Source of the DNA: Euryarchaeota archaeon UBA220
Lineage (GTDB): Archaea; Thermoplasmatota; Poseidoniia; Poseidoniales; Thalassarchaeaceae
Length of the DNA: 9,800 nucleotides
Direction: 5' to 3'
Assembly: GCA_002501885.1 (NCBI GenBank)
Contig: DAON01000045.1
Coordinates: 1,269 to 11,068, forward strand
Shown here: in pieces, positions 1 through 5,813 of the stretch
Layout of the letters: each line of letters starts with the position of its first letter
How positions within the stretch are numbered: position 1 is the first letter of the stretch
Position numbers and translations under genes: made by a program
Notes under the pieces: generated by a model
Seen by the model: only the letters and a program-made list of their open reading frames with translations
Database searches by the model: none
Told to the model about the DNA's origin: nothing

Positions 1-642
1 GATGATTTGACAGTAGAGTGGTTATTGGAAAGACGCGAAGGATTAACGGAAGAAGAGATTCGTTCAGCTTTCGTATTTCCAGATGAAGGTGCAAAATACC
101 ACGGGGGCGTACATACGATTGATCTGTCTGCAATTCGCCCCATGGTTGCACATCCAGGAGATCCTGATGCAGGGATTCCATCCGATCCAACAAATGGGGC
201 ATACATTGGAGATTTGGGTGATGTCAATATCGACATCGCATATGCTGGCTCTTGTACCGCCGGTAAAGATGATGATTTTGCTTACTATGCAATGGTTACC
301 CGTGCTGCTCTAGATGCTGGATTGTCAGTAGCAGATGGTGTTGATTGCTACATACAGTTCGGCTCAAAGGCCGTCAAGGATTTGTCAGAGCGTAATGGAT
401 GGAGTGAGTTATTCGAGCGGGCGGGTATCAAACTGATTGATCCTGGATGTGGTGCTTGCATTGGGGCTGGCCCCGGTGTTTCTGAGTTAGAAGATCAAGT
501 AACAGTGTCGGCAATCAATCGCAATTTCCAGGGTCGTTCTGGTCCAGGGAGGCTGTATCTCGCCAGTCCTCTGACAGTAATGGCAAGTGCTTTCACAGGC
601 AAGATAACTGCATGGCATCCCGAATTGTTTGCACAGAGTTAA
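1..642 (+). CDS. Aconitase/3-isopropylmalate dehydratase-family protein, C-terminal part (5' truncated by window)
   Basis: The frame is open from base 1 to a TAA at 640-642, so the window holds about the last 213 residues; the full protein must begin upstream. It belongs to the aconitase superfamily, which isomerises citrate/isocitrate (or isopropylmalate) through a dehydration step on a [4Fe-4S] cluster in the cytoplasm. Seen here are the three expected cluster cysteines: one in AGSCTAGKDDD (Cys codon 253-255) and two in DPGCGACIGAGPG (Cys codons 448-450 and 457-459). The substrate-binding block SAINRNFQGRSGPGR and the following YLASPLTVMASAFTG are typical of the end of the large (LeuC/AcnA-like) domain. 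The usual GSCTN is GSCTA here, a variant I recall from a stand-alone aconitase-like subfamily rather than classical LeuC. No swivel domain follows in this frame; the 642 stop is directly after the LeuC-like part, so the swivel domain must be N-terminal or in a separate gene. Exact substrate is not resolvable. Next gene is 81 bases downstream on the same strand. Confidence 0.85.
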   Translation, partial: DDLTVEWLLERREGLTEEEIRSAFVFPDEGAKYHGGVHTIDLSAIRPMVAHPGDPDAGIPSDPTNGAYIGDLGDVNIDIAYAGSCTAGKDDDFAYYAMVTRAALDAGLSVADGVDCYIQFGSKAVKDLSERNGWSELFERAGIKLIDPGCGACIGAGPGVSELEDQVTVSAINRNFQGRSGPGRLYLASPLTVMASAFTGKITAWHPELFAQS

Positions 643-711
643 GAGCATCCCTAGTCCGGGGTCTGTCATCCAAAAGAGGCCCTATGCCATTCGGGTATGG
701 GAGGACCTGAT

Positions 712-717
712 GGAGGG
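712..717 (+). promoter_or_regulatory. Ribosome binding site that selects the top6B start
   Basis: GGAGGG lies six bases before the ATG at 724. The earlier in-frame ATG at 697 has no comparable purine motif at a workable distance (the nearest, in GAGGCC at 676-681, is about 15 bases away). This favours 724 as the start. It matches complementarity to the 3' end of archaeal 16S rRNA, but the choice is inference without homologue alignment. Confidence 0.55.
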
Positions 718-723
718 TTGCGA

Positions 724-2799
724 ATGAGTGAGGAAAATCCACCACCCGGGAAACAGAAGCAGATAGCAATAAGCGAATTTTTCGAGAAGAATAAGCACTT
801 TCTCGGATTTGATTCTCTACAGAGATCTTTGATTACAGCGGTGAAAGAAGCGGTTGACAATTCTCTTGATGCATGTGAGGAAGAAAGGATTCTTCCAGAC
901 ATCAAAGTCGAGATAAATAGGCTCAAAGGGGACCAAATAGAATTGATTTCTCAGGACAATGGCCCGGGTATACCGCGAGGAGCCATTGAGCATGTATTCG
1001 GGAAGTTCTTGCTCGGATCTAGGTTTCATGCGATTAGGCAGACTAGGGGCCAGCAAGGAATTGGGATCACGGGCGTCGTGATGTACTCACAACTCACTAC
1101 TGGTGGGAAGACCAGTGTTATCTCAAAGGTGAAAGAGGAGTCTTCTGCGGTCTATGTGGACTTAGGAATTGATACGCGTAAGAACAAGGCAATCAAGTCA
1201 GGTGAGCGTAGAGATGTATGGGTAGATGAGGTCACTGGTGAGGAGATTGCCCACGGGCTCAAAATTAGGACTGAGATGAAGGCCAAATACCAGAGAGGGA
1301 AGCAGTCTGTCTACCAGTATCTTAGAATGACTTCCATAGTAAACCCTCACGCATCAATCAGTTTAGTAGTTCGAGATCGCGAAGGAGATGTCATCGAAGA
1401 AGGGCATTGGCCGCGAACCACAGATAGACTGCCCACTATTGTCAAGGAAATCAAACCGCATCCGCATGGGATTCATCTTGGAACATTGCAGAGGATGTTG
1501 AGAGAAGCCGAAGAGAGGAAGATGACTTCCTTCCTTCGGCACAATTTCTCTGGAGTCAGTATGCGAGCGGCGAGAGATATTCTCAGTAAATCAGAGTTGG
1601 AAGAGAGTAGGCAGCCCCGTAGAATCAAGGCCGAGGAAGCTCAGAGGGTTCTGGACTGTTTCCAGAAGGTCAAACTCTTGAATCCACCAACCGACTGTCT
1701 TTCTCCAATTGAGGATTTGTTAATCAAAAAGGGGCTCTCAAAGGCAATTGATTCGCGCTTCGCATCAACCGTAACTAGAGAGCCTCGAGTCAGTCAAGGG
1801 AATCCATTCCAAATCGAGGTAGGTTTGGTTTTCGGAGGAGATATGGCCGCAGACGGGCCAATTGAGATTCTGCGATTCGCTAACAGAGTTCCTCTGATGT
1901 ATCAGCAAGGCGGATGTTTGCTGACGAAGGCGATTGAAGCCGTGGATTGGAAGAGATATGGTCTTGATCAACCAGGGGGGAAGGGTATACCGAAGGGGCC
2001 TGCCGCTGTACTCGTCCATCTCGCTTCAACAAATGTACAATTCACCAGCGAGGCCAAAGAGGCCGTCGCAACCAACGAAGAAGTTCTCGAAGAGATTAGG
2101 AGGGCTTTGCTTGAGGTTGGGCGTGGTCTAAAGGGCCACCTCAAGAAGAGTTCTCAGAGAAAGAAGGCAAGAGAGAAATTTGAGTTAATCAATATCATTC
2201 TTCCTGAGATATCAAAGAAGTCCTCAGAGATACTGGATAGGGAGGAGCCGAATCTGGCGCCTGTTATCACTCAAATTATGAACGCGGTATTTTGTGAGGA
2301 GGAATTAGGGTGGGACAATGGGCGTAAACTCGCGACCTGTGATATCACTGTGTTCAACTACACAGCAAGGGCAAGGGCATATACAATCCTCGCCAAATGG
2401 CCTGAATCCGAGTCGGTTCGTATGGAGGATAATCTGCTTGGAGGTAGAAAGGAGGCGCGTGGTCTTTGGGCTTGGAGGTTGGATACTCTTGACCCGGGTT
2501 CGTCTGCTACAATCTCATTCACACTATCCGGCCTGAGTAAGGGAGATTGGAATGACACTGAGATTTTCTTCCGTGGAAATGGTGACATTATTGGCGCCAA
2601 TCGTATAGATGAGAAGTTGCTTGAGGAGATGCGTAACCGCGAGGCTTTGGATGCAGCAGTTGAGGAAGTTCGAACTAGGGAAGATACTGTTGTAGCAAGC
2701 CTATCAGAGAGAGCAGATTATTCGGATGAAGTAGATTCGGAAGAAAGTCCTGAGCCAGATTTGGGCTCTCTAGTAATTGATCAGGGGGCGGATGAATGA
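724..2799 (+). CDS. top6B: DNA topoisomerase VI subunit B (type IIB, ATPase subunit)
   Basis: This is the ATP-binding subunit of the A2B2 type IIB topoisomerase, which captures and passes DNA duplexes to relax supercoils and separate linked chromosomes. Read from ATG 724 it has 691 residues. The GHKL (Bergerat) ATPase domain is clear: N box EAVDNSLDA at 42-50 with the Mg-binding Asn46, DNGPGIP at 78-84, and the glycine-rich RGQQGIGITG at 108-117. An H2TH-like helical segment lies around 264-310. The transducer domain follows, with RFANRVPLMYQ at 384-394 and the switch-lysine motif TSEAKEAVA at 441-449 (Lys445). Residues about 538-630 resemble the Ig-like C-terminal domain found in Methanosarcina-type subunits. 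The last ~60 residues are an acidic, charged tail, which makes the protein longer than the roughly 530 (Sulfolobus) to 620 (Methanosarcina) residues I recall. An alternative ATG at 697 would add nine residues. The stop overlaps the top6A start. Confidence 0.97.
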   Translation: MSEENPPPGKQKQIAISEFFEKNKHFLGFDSLQRSLITAVKEAVDNSLDACEEERILPDIKVEINRLKGDQIELISQDNGPGIPRGAIEHVFGKFLLGSRFHAIRQTRGQQGIGITGVVMYSQLTTGGKTSVISKVKEESSAVYVDLGIDTRKNKAIKSGERRDVWVDEVTGEEIAHGLKIRTEMKAKYQRGKQSVYQYLRMTSIVNPHASISLVVRDREGDVIEEGHWPRTTDRLPTIVKEIKPHPHGIHLGTLQRMLREAEERKMTSFLRHNFSGVSMRAARDILSKSELEESRQPRRIKAEEAQRVLDCFQKVKLLNPPTDCLSPIEDLLIKKGLSKAIDSRFASTVTREPRVSQGNPFQIEVGLVFGGDMAADGPIEILRFANRVPLMYQQGGCLLTKAIEAVDWKRYGLDQPGGKGIPKGPAAVLVHLASTNVQFTSEAKEAVATNEEVLEEIRRALLEVGRGLKGHLKKSSQRKKAREKFELINIILPEISKKSSEILDREEPNLAPVITQIMNAVFCEEELGWDNGRKLATCDITVFNYTARARAYTILAKWPESESVRMEDNLLGGRKEARGLWAWRLDTLDPGSSATISFTLSGLSKGDWNDTEIFFRGNGDIIGANRIDEKLLEEMRNREALDAAVEEVRTREDTVVASLSERADYSDEVDSEESPEPDLGSLVIDQGADE

Positions 2800-3908
2800 G
2801 TTTTAGTGACAGCAAGTCGAAGGAGGATGTTGTTGAGGCTTTGCACAATGTAGCAGCAGAGATGCATGACAAGATGTTGAAAGGTGTTGCACCAACAATG
2901 ACACTGCCTGTTCGTACTAAGACCAACATTGGATTCGATGACAAGTTGGGTGTCTACAAATATGGTAAGAAGAAGACGGTTCGTGATGCCACTAGCCTAG
3001 GTTCGGCTCGACAGCTTCTGCGATCTCTTCATGTAACTGAGTTCATAGAGGAAATGATCAACACCGGTAAGTCCTCCACACTTAGGGAGATGTATTACAT
3101 TTCAGAGGCTTGGGGTAATGGTAAGTTCCATTCTCAAAATGAGAGTAACAACCTCGCTGAAGATCTTGAGATTGTTACAAAGTGCCTACGTGAGGACTTC
3201 AAACTCAGGCCTGAGGAAGATGGTGCTCGCATCATTGGCAATGTTACCTTTGAAGAGAGAAATAGGCGCGGTGATTGGATGAGAATCAACTGTAGAGATG
3301 ATGTTGGAGATTCGGGCTACGGGGTTCCCTACAATGTGGAGTCAGAGAAATTGCGTTTGGTGGATGAAGACATTGACTTCGTCATGGCCATAGAAACTGG
3401 CGGAATGTTTGATCGATTGATTGAAAATGGGTTTGATGAAGAGGCTCGCTGTGCGTTGATTCATCTAAAGGGTCAGCCTGCTCGCTCCACAAGACGGATC
3501 ATGAGGAGGATGAGTGATGAATGGGGCAAGCCAATCGTCGTATTTACTGACTGTGATCCTTGGTCATTCAGAATCTTCGCTAGTATTGCGTATGGGGCAA
3601 TAAAGACTGCTCACATTTCAGAATATTTGGCAACCAAGGGTGCAATCTATCTGGGAATAACTGCGGACGATATTCTAGCATATGATCTGCCTAGTGACGA
3701 TCTATCAAAGCAGGATACGGGGGCACTTGAAGCGGAACTGAGCGATCCTCGTTTCTCCTCTGGGTGGTGGCAACAGCAGATTGAATTGATGCAGGAACTC
3801 GGAAAGAAGTCAGAACAGCAGTCTCTGGCCAAGTACGGTCTAGACTTCGTGACCGATACATATCTGCCCGAGAAGCTCGGACATCCAGATGTAGGGCTTG
3901 GATACTGA
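2796..3908 (+). CDS. top6A: DNA topoisomerase VI subunit A (Spo11-like cleavage subunit)
   Basis: This is the DNA-cutting subunit of topoisomerase VI, homologous to eukaryotic Spo11; it makes a two-base-staggered double-strand break through covalent tyrosine-DNA links. It has 370 residues, normal for the family. The catalytic motif LREMYYISEAW contains Tyr100-Tyr101 in the winged-helix (5Y-CAP) domain; by analogy with Spo11 the second tyrosine is the likely nucleophile. The Toprim domain has its metal ligands: Glu200 in MAIETGGMF and Asp252/Asp254 in FTDCDPWS. The C-terminal part (GLDFVTDTYLPEKL) is also typical. The ATG lies inside the top6B stop (ATGA, 2796-2799), with a GGGGG purine run at 2784-2788 as ribosome binding site inside the end of top6B. 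This arrangement implies coupled translation and balanced subunit amounts. No missing catalytic residue is seen. Confidence 0.97.
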   Translation: MSFSDSKSKEDVVEALHNVAAEMHDKMLKGVAPTMTLPVRTKTNIGFDDKLGVYKYGKKKTVRDATSLGSARQLLRSLHVTEFIEEMINTGKSSTLREMYYISEAWGNGKFHSQNESNNLAEDLEIVTKCLREDFKLRPEEDGARIIGNVTFEERNRRGDWMRINCRDDVGDSGYGVPYNVESEKLRLVDEDIDFVMAIETGGMFDRLIENGFDEEARCALIHLKGQPARSTRRIMRRMSDEWGKPIVVFTDCDPWSFRIFASIAYGAIKTAHISEYLATKGAIYLGITADDILAYDLPSDDLSKQDTGALEAELSDPRFSSGWWQQQIELMQELGKKSEQQSLAKYGLDFVTDTYLPEKLGHPDVGLGY

Positions 3909-3952
3909 TTCAGAAGTCTGATATCGAGGCTTCCCTGCCTGTGTCCATGACT

Positions 3953-3956
3953 GAGG
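3953..3956 (+). promoter_or_regulatory. Possible ribosome binding site for the gene at 3962
   Basis: GAGG sits five bases before the ATG at 3962. The competing starts, GTG 3941 and ATG 3947, have only another GAGG at 3926-3929, 11 and 17 bases away. The four-base motif is short, so this is weak support. Confidence 0.35.
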
Positions 3957-3961
3957 CGACT

Positions 3962-4693
3962 ATGCGGTGGGCAAAACGGCTGACAGGCGTCTCTGTTCTA
4001 TTACTGCTAATCGGGGTTATATCCTACTACAATGCAATGCCGTCGATGTATGAAGAGTTAGATCCTGCTCAGAGCCATATGTTGGAGCTTGGTCCCGGGG
4101 AGAGTGGGCAGGTCGAAATTGAGGCATTGGGAGAATATGTCGCACTGAGATTGGAAGGAGAGAGTGATGCAGACCTCAGATTGATAGATTCTGATGGTCA
4201 GGAAGATTCTGGTTCGAATCCTTCGACATTAGATATCACAAGAACAGGAGAGGATGGAGTATTGTATGTCCCTGTGAGAGTGTTTAGATCTTCTACAGCT
4301 GGAGAATACACTCTATTCAATGATGGAGAAACAACCCTGTGGTTTGTCGATGATATATCTGCTCAGGCCGCTTTGTTCACCAAGCCATGGTTCGTGGTGA
4401 TGATGGTTGGTTGCTGTCTGGGCCCGGTATTCGGAGTGGTTGGCTTGATTTTGGCTTTGATTGGTTGGGGGAGCCGTGGCAAGGGAAATTCTCCAGTAGT
4501 ACTAGACACTCAAGGCAGATTGCCCACTACTGATGAGTTGTATCGGCAGTACCATGGCATTGTAGATGAAGATGAAATCGAAGTTCCAGACCCATTCGCT
4601 GATGTTGATGATATTGAGTCGAGTTTGCAGGAAACTGAAGAGAGGCCTAGTGAAGAGACTGGACCGGACTGGAAAGGTTGGGACGAGGGTTAA
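3962..4693 (+). CDS. Two-helix membrane protein with an extracytoplasmic domain and acidic tail, function unknown
   Basis: I do not recognise a named family. Read from ATG 3962 the protein has 243 residues. Residues 8-24 form a first hydrophobic helix right after a basic MRWAKR start, giving a cytoplasmic N-terminus. Residues about 25-140 look like a small beta-rich extracytoplasmic domain: it contains VEIEALGEYVALRLEGESDA, the DLRLIDSDGQ stretch and an STAGEYTLFN segment, a pattern reminiscent of pre-peptidase C-terminal (PPC-like) or jelly-roll binding modules. A second long hydrophobic segment covers 142-169 and is followed by a basic SRGKG. The C-terminal ~70 residues are hydrophilic and very acidic, ending in WKGWDEG. 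Starts at GTG 3941 or ATG 3947 would add seven or five residues. It lies 53 bases after top6A on the same strand, so co-transcription is possible, but a shared role with topoisomerase VI is not evident. Its TAA shares bases with the stop of the minus-strand gene. Confidence 0.75.
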   Translation: MRWAKRLTGVSVLLLLIGVISYYNAMPSMYEELDPAQSHMLELGPGESGQVEIEALGEYVALRLEGESDADLRLIDSDGQEDSGSNPSTLDITRTGEDGVLYVPVRVFRSSTAGEYTLFNDGETTLWFVDDISAQAALFTKPWFVVMMVGCCLGPVFGVVGLILALIGWGSRGKGNSPVVLDTQGRLPTTDELYRQYHGIVDEDEIEVPDPFADVDDIESSLQETEERPSEETGPDWKGWDEG

Positions 4694-4986
4694 TCGGCTC
4701 TTCTTCGAAATATTACGAAAAGTGTCGTTGTGGCCAAACAACATGCTCCAATTAAGCGGGTTGTTTGGCCCACGGAAGCAACTTGCTCGCGTAAGTCTCG
4801 TGCGTCTTGGCATTGGCCCTCATCAGCCCCAATGATTTCACCAATAGTTCCAACTTCATCATCACAGTCTTCTGTGATCCTATCATTGAGGTATTCATCA
4901 GCATATGAGGCAGCGAAAGATAATGCTAGAAGAAGAATTCCTGCTATTGTCAACACTGTCAGAAATACCGTCTTGGCCGCTCCCAT
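4690..4986 (-). CDS. Small two-helix membrane protein, function unknown
   Basis: This is a 98-residue protein, not recognised. Residues 7-27 form a strong hydrophobic helix (VFLTVLTIAGILLLALSF inside it). An acidic hydrophilic loop follows (29-75), carrying Cys41 and Cys59, which could pair if exported. A second hydrophobic segment at 77-92 contains Cys82-Cys83, and the chain ends in a basic FRRRAD. The positive-inside rule puts both ends in the cytoplasm and the loop outside. The first helix could instead be a signal peptide. No ribosome binding site is seen before ATG 4986, but a TATA-like AT-rich stretch lies about 23-34 bases upstream, which suits leaderless transcription. Its stop overlaps that of the convergent gene ending at 4693. 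The opposite strand also has an open frame here (4730-5053), but its product is a low-complexity Ser/Arg-rich shadow. The gene is supported by composition and fit, not by homology. Confidence 0.6.
   Translation of the reverse strand: MGAAKTVFLTVLTIAGILLLALSFAASYADEYLNDRITEDCDDEVGTIGEIIGADEGQCQDARDLREQVASVGQTTRLIGACCLATTTLFVIFRRRAD
4732..4770. repeat. Perfect 11-base inverted repeat inside the small membrane gene
   Basis: The arms GGCCAAACAAC (4732-4742) and GTTGTTTGGCC (4760-4770) are exact reverse complements separated by 17 bases. They lie in the last third of the minus-strand gene at 4690-4986, near its convergent stop. Transcribed from either strand this gives an 11-bp stem with a 17-base loop; there is no T-run directly after it on either side. 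Possible roles are a hairpin limiting read-through between the two convergent genes, or a protein site. It may also be chance. Confidence 0.6.
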
Positions 4987-5008
4987 AGTGGTTTCAACGA
5001 TTCGAATG

Positions 5009-5020
5009 ATATTATTCTAT
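5009..5020 (-). promoter_or_regulatory. Putative TATA box for the small membrane gene
   Basis: On the minus strand this reads ATAGAATAATAT, the most AT-rich patch of the divergent region. It is centred about 28 bases before the ATG at 4986, which is the distance expected between an archaeal TATA box and the start site of a leaderless transcript. A purine-rich BRE was not clearly identified. The call rests on position and composition only. Confidence 0.4.
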
Positions 5021-5032
5021 GCTCAAGTTGGG

Positions 5033-5040
5033 TTTTTAGA
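5033..5040 (+). promoter_or_regulatory. Weak candidate TATA element for the regulator gene
   Basis: TTTTTAGA is the best box A-like sequence upstream of the regulator. An archaeal start site about 26 bases downstream would fall near 5062, inside the palindrome at 5054-5068, leaving a leader of about 14 bases. The match to consensus is poor; the stretch at 5009-5020 could also serve this direction. Confidence 0.25.
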
Positions 5041-5053
5041 AGTCCCTCACTAG

Positions 5054-5068
5054 CCAACCTCAGGTTGG
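5054..5068. promoter_or_regulatory. Perfect 15-base palindrome, candidate operator of the ArsR-like regulator
   Basis: CCAACCTCAGGTTGG has seven-base perfect arms (CCAACCT/AGGTTGG) around a single central base and ends seven bases before the regulator ATG at 5076. Dimeric winged-helix repressors of the ArsR type usually bind such two-fold sites overlapping their own promoters. A related half-site, AAGTTGGG, occurs in direct orientation at 5025-5032, compared with AGGTTGGG at 5062-5069. The operator role, and autoregulation, are inference. In RNA the same bases could fold a six-pair hairpin with a three-base loop just before the start codon. Confidence 0.45.
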
Positions 5069-5075
5069 GAAGTTC

Positions 5076-5813
5076 ATGGTCGGTTTTGATGAGGCTCTGA
5101 CTATACTTGAGAACCCAACACGAAGACAGATTCTGCGCAAATTGGTGAAGGAACCTCATTATTCCCTACAACTGTCCGAATTACTTGATGTTAGTCAGCA
5201 AGCTGTGGTCAAGCATCTCAAGGTATTGGAAGAGGCGGGATTCGTAGATTCTGAGAAAGTCCCATCCGAAAAAGGAGGGCCTCCTGCCAAGATGTACAGG
5301 GTCAATCAATCATTTTCACTTCGTTTAGATTTAGGTCCGGATTTGTTTAGGGCGGAGCATCGAAAGATGCCCCCTGGCGGCCCTATGCGGCTATCCAACC
5401 GTCTACCCGATGAGTTGGATTCTGTCGTCGACCGTCTTGGTACCCGCCGTAAGATTCCGATGGGTGAGGCAATGGGTATACTGTCTGAGTTAGATATGGC
5501 TCTAGAGCGAATTGATGAGCGGCGGGATGCTATTATCGCGCTTCACCAACAGGTAATGCGCAAGGTTTCTCCGAGTATTTCTGAGGAATCGGGGACTTAT
5601 GAGGAGAGGCAATTAGCTCATGCCATGATGAATGAACCAAGGAGGCCTTTGGATCTCGATGCCTTCTCCCAAGGATTGCGAATCAGATCTGATGATGCGG
5701 AGAAGATAATGGGTGAAATCAGAGAGCGATTGCTACGCGAATTCGCTTCAGGCCAAGGCAGCCTAGTGGCTGCAAGGGAGGGTACTCCCTTGCCTTGGTG
5801 GTTGGCTCGTTAA
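5076..5813 (+). CDS. ArsR-like winged-helix transcriptional regulator
   Basis: This 245-residue protein is a likely cytoplasmic, DNA-binding dimer. Residues 5-75 form a winged helix-turn-helix of ArsR/HTH_20 type: LENPTRRQILRKLV is the typical first helix, LQLSELLDVS the second, QQAVVKHLKVLEEAGFV (41-57) the recognition helix, and the hairpin wing covers about 58-75 with a GGPPAKMYRV stretch. Residues 76-95 resemble the linker strand common in archaeal ArsR-like proteins. Residues 129-165 and about 201-223 are charged and helical, suitable for dimerisation. The protein has no cysteine, so classical thiol-based metal sensing is unlikely and the signal is unknown. ATG 5076 is the only usable start, because an in-frame TAG lies at 5037-5039 with no other start codon between. 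Only a weak ribosome binding site is visible. A 15-base palindrome just upstream suggests self-regulation. Its TAA directly abuts the stop of the convergent surface-protein gene. Confidence 0.85.
   Translation: MVGFDEALTILENPTRRQILRKLVKEPHYSLQLSELLDVSQQAVVKHLKVLEEAGFVDSEKVPSEKGGPPAKMYRVNQSFSLRLDLGPDLFRAEHRKMPPGGPMRLSNRLPDELDSVVDRLGTRRKIPMGEAMGILSELDMALERIDERRDAIIALHQQVMRKVSPSISEESGTYEERQLAHAMMNEPRRPLDLDAFSQGLRIRSDDAEKIMGEIRERLLREFASGQGSLVAAREGTPLPWWLAR
5772..5793. repeat. Nine-base-pair GC-rich hairpin at the 3' end of the regulator gene
   Basis: The arms GCAAGGGAG (5772-5780) and CTCCCTTGC (5785-5793) are perfect reverse complements around a four-base loop GGTA. The hairpin lies 17 bases before the regulator stop, at the tail-to-tail junction with the surface-protein gene. 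It would form in transcripts of either strand. No U-run follows in either direction, so it does not look like a standard intrinsic terminator; it could still stabilise 3' ends or limit read-through. Confidence 0.5.

Noticed and set aside
680..702. Apparent hairpin CCCTATGCC ... GGGTATGGG before top6B.
   Set aside because: Only the outer three G-C pairs match; the centre pairs T with T and A with A, so no stable stem forms.
643..711. Searched for a promoter in the gap before top6B.
   Set aside because: No convincing TATA-like or BRE sequence is visible; top6B may be read from upstream or from a weak promoter I cannot identify.
5033..5037. T-run GGGTTTTT as a possible terminator.
   Set aside because: No plus-strand gene ends just upstream and no stem precedes it; it is more likely part of promoter sequence.
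4730..5053. 107-codon plus-strand open frame opposite the small membrane gene.
   Set aside because: The translation is Ser/Arg/Val-rich without domain character, has no ribosome binding site, and overlaps a minus-strand frame with clear membrane-protein composition.
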